A DNA stretch of 27,470 bases from JAOUEA01 sp035711865 (GTDB taxonomy: Bacteria > Actinomycetota > UBA4738 > HRBIN12). This document shows, piece by piece, positions 24,345 to 27,470 of the stretch; position 1 is the first letter of the stretch, and each line of letters starts with the position of its first letter. A program made the translations under genes and the position numbers. The stretch spans positions 1 through 27,470 of the forward strand of contig DASTBT010000119.1 in NCBI GenBank assembly GCA_035711865.1, given 5' to 3'. Under the pieces are notes generated by a model that had not been told where the DNA came from, made no database searches, and saw only the letters and a program-made list of their open reading frames with translations.

Positions 24345-24432
24345 CTCAGCTCGCCTCCCGGGGAACGATCGAGTCGGAAGCCTATCGCGCCGGCTCGCCA
24401 CCCTTCCCTGTCGGATCGCCGCTCCGGCGGGG

Positions 24433-24438
24433 TACGCT
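24433..24438 (+). promoter_or_regulatory. Predicted -10 box for a leaderless lipoprotein transcript
   Basis: TACGCT ends six bases before the GTG of the lipoprotein gene. The intervening CGCGAG is too short to hold a normal ribosome site, which suggests the transcript starts at the GTG. No convincing -35 box is visible. Confidence 0.4.
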
Positions 24439-24444
24439 CGCGAG

Positions 24445-24948
24445 GTGCGCGTCCGTGCCCTGGTGACCGTGGTTCTGCTGGCCGCCTCCTCGTGCGGGGG
24501 TGGTTCCGATCTCTACGCGCCGCTGCATCAGTCCGAGCGCCAAGAGATCCCGGGCACGTTCGGCTACGAGCTGGTCCCGGTCGACGGATTCGCGACCGAG
24601 GTCGATCCCCTGACCGCATGGCGTGACCTGCCGGGAGCGGGCCGGGGTGCGAAGGTGTCGGTGACCCTCGCCGCGGTCGAGAACCCGTCCGAAGGTGTGG
24701 ACTGGGGTCCCTCATGGGTCTACTTCACGAGTGATCTCTGTTACTTCACGGCGAAGGGCGACTTCGTTTCGCCCTCCCGCAGCGGCCAGGGCGACGGATG
24801 CACGCCGAGCAACGTGCTCGTGCAGGTGGTCGACGCCGGCTCGGGTGAGTTCCGAGCGGTGCTCGAGGCCTACGACGCCGACCTCACGTGGCTGCCCGAA
24901 CGGGTCGGGGCACCCGGTCAGGTGCCGGGGGCGACGAGCTTCCAGTAG
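24445..24948 (+). CDS. Small predicted lipoprotein of unknown function
   Basis: 167 aa. The N-terminus is a short signal peptide with a lipobox-like end (LLAASSC, Cys17), followed by GGGSD, so it is probably a membrane-anchored extracytoplasmic lipoprotein. The mature part (~150 aa) is beta-rich in character, with VSVTLAAVENPS, WVYFTSDLCYFT and a Cys98-Cys118 pair that could form a disulfide. I recognise no family. The start is GTG at 24445. It is divergent from the aldehyde dehydrogenase and its last 31 bases overlap the 3' end of the second potD-like gene on the opposite strand. Confidence 0.7.
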   Translation: MRVRALVTVVLLAASSCGGGSDLYAPLHQSERQEIPGTFGYELVPVDGFATEVDPLTAWRDLPGAGRGAKVSVTLAAVENPSEGVDWGPSWVYFTSDLCYFTAKGDFVSPSRSGQGDGCTPSNVLVQVVDAGSGEFRAVLEAYDADLTWLPERVGAPGQVPGATSFQ

Positions 24949-26177
24949 TCGAGCCATCGAGCCCGCTCGCTCGGCCCGAATCCCACGAGCATCTGCGCGT
25001 CGGAGAAGGCGTCGTCGTCGAGGAGCGTCGTGAGCAGGTTCGGGGGCATCTCGATCTTCCATGCCGGATCGGGACCGCCCAGCCCCGCCGGCGTGATGCC
25101 CTCGAGCGGTGGCTGATACCCGTTCCATCGGAAGTTTCGGACTCCGACCTCGATGTCGAGCAGATGGTTCAGGAACGCATGCGCGAGATCCGGATGACGG
25201 CCCCGTTCGCAGACGGCCATCAGGTCGCACCCGACGATCTTCTCCGACCCCGGCGGGGACCAGAAGCCCAGCTCGTAACCGGCACCGTTTCCTCCGGCCG
25301 CACCGTACTCCCCGTCTGCGGCGGCGTAACGCGGGGCCGCCAGCACGTCGCCCGACCAGGCCTGGTGGGCCGCGAACTCGCCCTCGGGGATCCCTTCCTC
25401 GACGCCGTCGTTCGTGAAGCGCACGTCGGCGATCGCCACGGCGTCCGAGAGCGCCCGCGCCGCTTCGCCGAGCTGTGCGTCGGTGGCGGCACGCACGTCG
25501 GCCACCCCGTCGCGAAGCAACGCGAGCGACATCGCCTCGAGGTACCCGTCGTACAACCCGACCTTCCCCCGGTAGTCGGCGTTCCAGAACACGCCCCACG
25601 GGTCGCTCGTCGAGCCCGGCGTGTCGGCCGGCGCGAGCATGTCGTCGCGCCACGCGATGCCGCTCACGTACACCGTGTAGGGAAGCGAGAAGCGCTGCCC
25701 CGGGTCGTAGAAGGGTCCATCTCCCTCGCGGAACCATGGCCAGAGGTTCCCGAGGTTCGGGAGCTGGCCGTGATCGAGCGGTCGCACGATGCCTGCGTCG
25801 ATCAGCCCGGGCAACGCGTCGATCGTGGGGAAGAAGACGTCGAACTGCGTGGCCGGGTCGCGCAGTCGAGCGACCGCCTCGTCCATGTGCGTGAAGCTCT
25901 CCACCTCGACCCGAACGACGCCGTCGGCGTACAGCCCCTCGAACGAGCGCAGCGTGTCCTTCGACAGGTACTCGCGCCATTCGTAGATGCGGAGCACGGC
26001 CGTGCGCTCGATCGTCTTCCCCGGTTCGAAGGTCGGCCCCAGCGGGCTCGAAAGGACCGGGGGGTCGGCGCGCGTCGGCGCCGTGCGATCGCATGCCGCC
26101 GTCGCGGCAGCGGGCAGCGTGACGCCCGCGGCCACCAGCCGGCGAAGGAACGTCCGTCGGTCGAGGACCCCACCCAC
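24918..26177 (-). CDS. Second PotD-like binding lipoprotein, orphan paralogue
   Basis: 419 aa. DRRTFLRR (Arg7-Arg8) with a hydrophobic stretch and a lipobox-like AAC (Cys29) suggest a Tat-exported lipoprotein, as in the potD gene of this window. Shared landmarks: IYEWREYLSKD (64-74) against IYYNWADYIYKK, DVFFPT, SLPYTVYVSGIAW, AWSGD (273-277) and WNGYQPPL (351-358). The shared NGYQPPL shows the two are paralogues, but overall identity looks modest. The YNW tryptophan is shifted (YEW) and ligand-pocket residues differ, so specificity may differ. The GTG at 26177 has GGAAG eight bases upstream; the longer in-frame extension is basic shadow sequence. No permease or ATPase genes adjoin it, so it may use PotABC of this locus. 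Confidence 0.85.
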   Translation of the reverse strand: MGGVLDRRTFLRRLVAAGVTLPAAATAACDRTAPTRADPPVLSSPLGPTFEPGKTIERTAVLRIYEWREYLSKDTLRSFEGLYADGVVRVEVESFTHMDEAVARLRDPATQFDVFFPTIDALPGLIDAGIVRPLDHGQLPNLGNLWPWFREGDGPFYDPGQRFSLPYTVYVSGIAWRDDMLAPADTPGSTSDPWGVFWNADYRGKVGLYDGYLEAMSLALLRDGVADVRAATDAQLGEAARALSDAVAIADVRFTNDGVEEGIPEGEFAAHQAWSGDVLAAPRYAAADGEYGAAGGNGAGYELGFWSPPGSEKIVGCDLMAVCERGRHPDLAHAFLNHLLDIEVGVRNFRWNGYQPPLEGITPAGLGGPDPAWKIEMPPNLLTTLLDDDAFSDAQMLVGFGPSERARWLDYWKLVAPGT

Positions 26178-26226
26178 AGTTCCATCTTCCGCGATGCGCC
26201 ATGGAGGCCGCAAGGAACCCGTGTGG

Positions 26227-27066
26227 TCACCCCGGGGCCGGCGGCTGCAGGACCGGCGGCTCCAGGTCCGGCGGTCGCTCTCCCTGGCCCCAGGCGTCGG
26301 CACCGCCGTCGACGAGCACCGTCGAACCCGTGATGTAGGCACCGCCCGCCGACGCGAGGAACGCGATCGTCGCGGCGACCTCCTCGGGCTGCCCCGGACG
26401 GCGCATCGGCACCTGGGCCGCCAGCTCGTCCACGATCTCGGGGCCGCCGTACTGGTGCAGGCCCTCGGTCGCGATCAACCCGGCCGCGACGCAGACCGCC
26501 CTGATCCCGTACCGCGACCACTCGCTCGACAGCGACGCGGCCATCGTCTCGAGCGCCGACCGCGCCATCGAGGAGTGCGCCATCATCGGCACGCCCCGTC
26601 GCGGGCTGAACCCGAGGAAGAAGATCGACCCGTGGCGCCGTGGGATCATCCATCTCGTCGCCACTCGATGCGTCACGTGCCACACCGCGTCGACGTTCAG
26701 CCGATGCACGGCCCGGAGGCCCTTGAGTGAGATCTCCTCGGCGGGCGCGGCGAACTGTCCCCCCGCGTTGTTCACGAGCACGTCGATCCCGCCGAACCGC
26801 TCGCCCACCGTGTCGAGGAACGCGTCGACCTGGTCGGGTTCCCGAACGTCGCACGTGCCGGCGAGCACCTCGTGGTCCCCCGCCCGAAGCTGCTCCCGCA
26901 CGCCATCGAGCGGCTCGGCACGCCGGCCGCAGATCGCCACTCGCGCACCCGTGCGGGCCAGCTCGAGCGCCGTCGCCCTGCCGATGCCCGTGCCTCCGCC
27001 AGTCACGAGCGCGACCTTCCCGGCGTTCGCGTCGGTCGCGAGCGGCGATCGGAACCCGTCTGTCAT
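26227..27066 (-). CDS. Short-chain dehydrogenase/reductase of the PECR/DECR-like type, lacking YxxxK
   Basis: 279 aa. Rossmann motif TGGGTGIG (22-29) and NNAG (99-102) mark a classical-size SDR. The usual catalytic Tyr-xxx-Lys is replaced by Ser165-xxx-Arg169 (HSSMARSAL), the arrangement found in peroxisomal trans-2-enoyl-CoA reductase and related citronellol-pathway SDRs; Ser154 is kept. This favours an enoyl- or dienoyl-CoA reductase over an alcohol dehydrogenase, although the substrate is unproven. The C-terminus ends in a proline-rich tail (PPDLEPPVLQPP) from a 15-bp repeat. The ATG at 27066 is preceded seven bases upstream by CATACT, with no ribosome site, so it may be leaderless. Confidence 0.88.
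   Translation of the reverse strand: MTDGFRSPLATDANAGKVALVTGGGTGIGRATALELARTGARVAICGRRAEPLDGVREQLRAGDHEVLAGTCDVREPDQVDAFLDTVGERFGGIDVLVNNAGGQFAAPAEEISLKGLRAVHRLNVDAVWHVTHRVATRWMIPRRHGSIFFLGFSPRRGVPMMAHSSMARSALETMAASLSSEWSRYGIRAVCVAAGLIATEGLHQYGGPEIVDELAAQVPMRRPGQPEEVAATIAFLASAGGAYITGSTVLVDGGADAWGQGERPPDLEPPVLQPPAPG
26236..26280. repeat. 15-bp tandem repeat in the 3' end of the SDR gene
   Basis: Three degenerating 15-base units, each built on CCGGCGG (GGCCGGCGGCTGCAG, GACCGGCGGCTCCAG, GTCCGGCGGTCGCTC). They encode the proline-rich tail after the last SDR strand, a five-residue PP-containing unit. Confidence 0.7.
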
Positions 27067-27073
27067 GACGCGC

Positions 27074-27079
27074 AGTATG
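27074..27079 (-). promoter_or_regulatory. Predicted -10 box for a leaderless SDR transcript
   Basis: CATACT on the minus strand ends seven bases before the SDR ATG, with no purine-rich ribosome site in between. It lies in the 84-base gap shared with the divergent small membrane protein gene. Confidence 0.35.
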
Positions 27080-27150
27080 GCCGAGGAGCCGCCCACGGTC
27101 CTCGGTCCCATCCACCCATCGCGCGAACCGACGGTACCCTAGAGGGCACG

Positions 27151-27420
27151 ATGTTCGTGGTCGTCCTGATCCTACTGCTCCTGGCCGCTGTCTTCGGCAT
27201 ACTCGGCGAGGTGCTCGAGGCGGTGGCCTTCCTCGTGATCACGGCCGTGCTGACTGCCCTCGTGCTCGGAGCGCTCGCCTGGTGGGCGTTGAAGCGGAAG
27301 GTCCGTCGGTTCCAGGCGGAGATCGACTCACAGCTCACCGAGCAACGGGTCACACGGTACCGCGTGAACGAGGCAGAGCGTGATCCGGCTCACCTGCCGC
27401 CCCGCGACGACCGCTACTGA
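27151..27420 (+). CDS. Small membrane protein of unknown function
   Basis: 89 aa. Two hydrophobic helices (about 2-22 and 25-46) with a very short turn holding one Glu, then a basic stretch (LKRKVRRF) and a hydrophilic C-terminus. The positive-inside rule places the tail in the cytoplasm. No enzyme motif and no family recognised. AGAGGG lies a few bases before the ATG, and a TACCCT (27135-27140) could be its -10 box. A longer open frame upstream is antisense to the SDR gene and is rejected. Nothing recognisable follows in the last 50 bases of the window. Confidence 0.7.
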   Translation: MFVVVLILLLLAAVFGILGEVLEAVAFLVITAVLTALVLGALAWWALKRKVRRFQAEIDSQLTEQRVTRYRVNEAERDPAHLPPRDDRY

Positions 27421-27470
27421 GCCGCGCTCGCCACACGGGTCGCGTTCGGCCGATCGCGGCGGCGGTTCCG

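Noticed and set aside
1..27470. tRNA, rRNA, CRISPR arrays, insertion sequences, cobalamin riboswitch
   Set aside because: None seen by reading both strands; the intergenic gaps are too short for a cobalamin riboswitch or a regular array. A covariance-model scan would settle the small RNAs.

Overview
The window is GC-rich, gene-dense bacterial DNA. Twenty-four genes or gene remnants fill almost all of it, no gap exceeds about 150 bases, and many neighbours overlap by ATGA or GTGA. GTG and TTG starts are common, and several genes have a TANNNT-type hexamer 6-8 bases before the start codon, as in leaderless actinobacterial transcripts. With the gene content (fused betaine permease, ADP-forming acyl-CoA synthetase, Tat-type lipoprotein binding proteins) this suggests an uncultured, probably aerobic, heterotrophic actinobacterium. 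That placement is inference. I found no tRNA, rRNA, CRISPR array, insertion sequence, phage gene or plasmid gene.

Left third (1-10602, all minus strand): uptake and demethylation of glycine betaine or a related quaternary amine. A ProV-ProW-ProX type importer (10517-6371) is followed by a terminator hairpin and a pirin gene. Next is a five-gene run: an FAD dehydrogenase fused to a GcvT-like folate domain (dimethylglycine/sarcosine type), a corrinoid protein, a small 'virulence factor' family protein, a methyltetrahydrofolate:corrinoid methyltransferase, and a 2Fe-2S protein that resembles the N-terminus of corrinoid-reactivating ATPases. The last gene is cut by the window edge. The expected logic is import, methyl transfer through cobalamin to tetrahydrofolate, then oxidation of the remaining N-methyl groups to methylene-tetrahydrofolate. 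The MttB-type enzyme for the first demethylation is not in the window and may lie past the left edge.

Middle (10646-16689, minus strand): a tightly coupled enoyl-CoA hydratase, ADP-forming acyl-CoA synthetase and EamA-type transporter operon, then a membrane-anchored coiled-coil protein of unknown function and a flavin amine oxidase.

Right (16741-27470): a PotD-PotB-PotC operon on the plus strand converges on a PotA gene on the minus strand. It is followed by an MFS transporter, a damaged DUF3291 gene with two independent lesions, an aldehyde dehydrogenase, a small orphan lipoprotein, a second PotD paralogue, an SDR enzyme lacking the YxxxK pair, and a small two-helix membrane protein. Amine oxidase, Pot importer and aldehyde dehydrogenase together suggest uptake and oxidation of a polyamine or other amine, which would make the window an amine-nitrogen and methyl-carbon island. 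The most unusual points are the corrinoid locus with its unexplained small protein, the head-to-tail duplicated betaine permease, promoter boxes bracketed by dyads, and the twice-broken DUF3291 gene.
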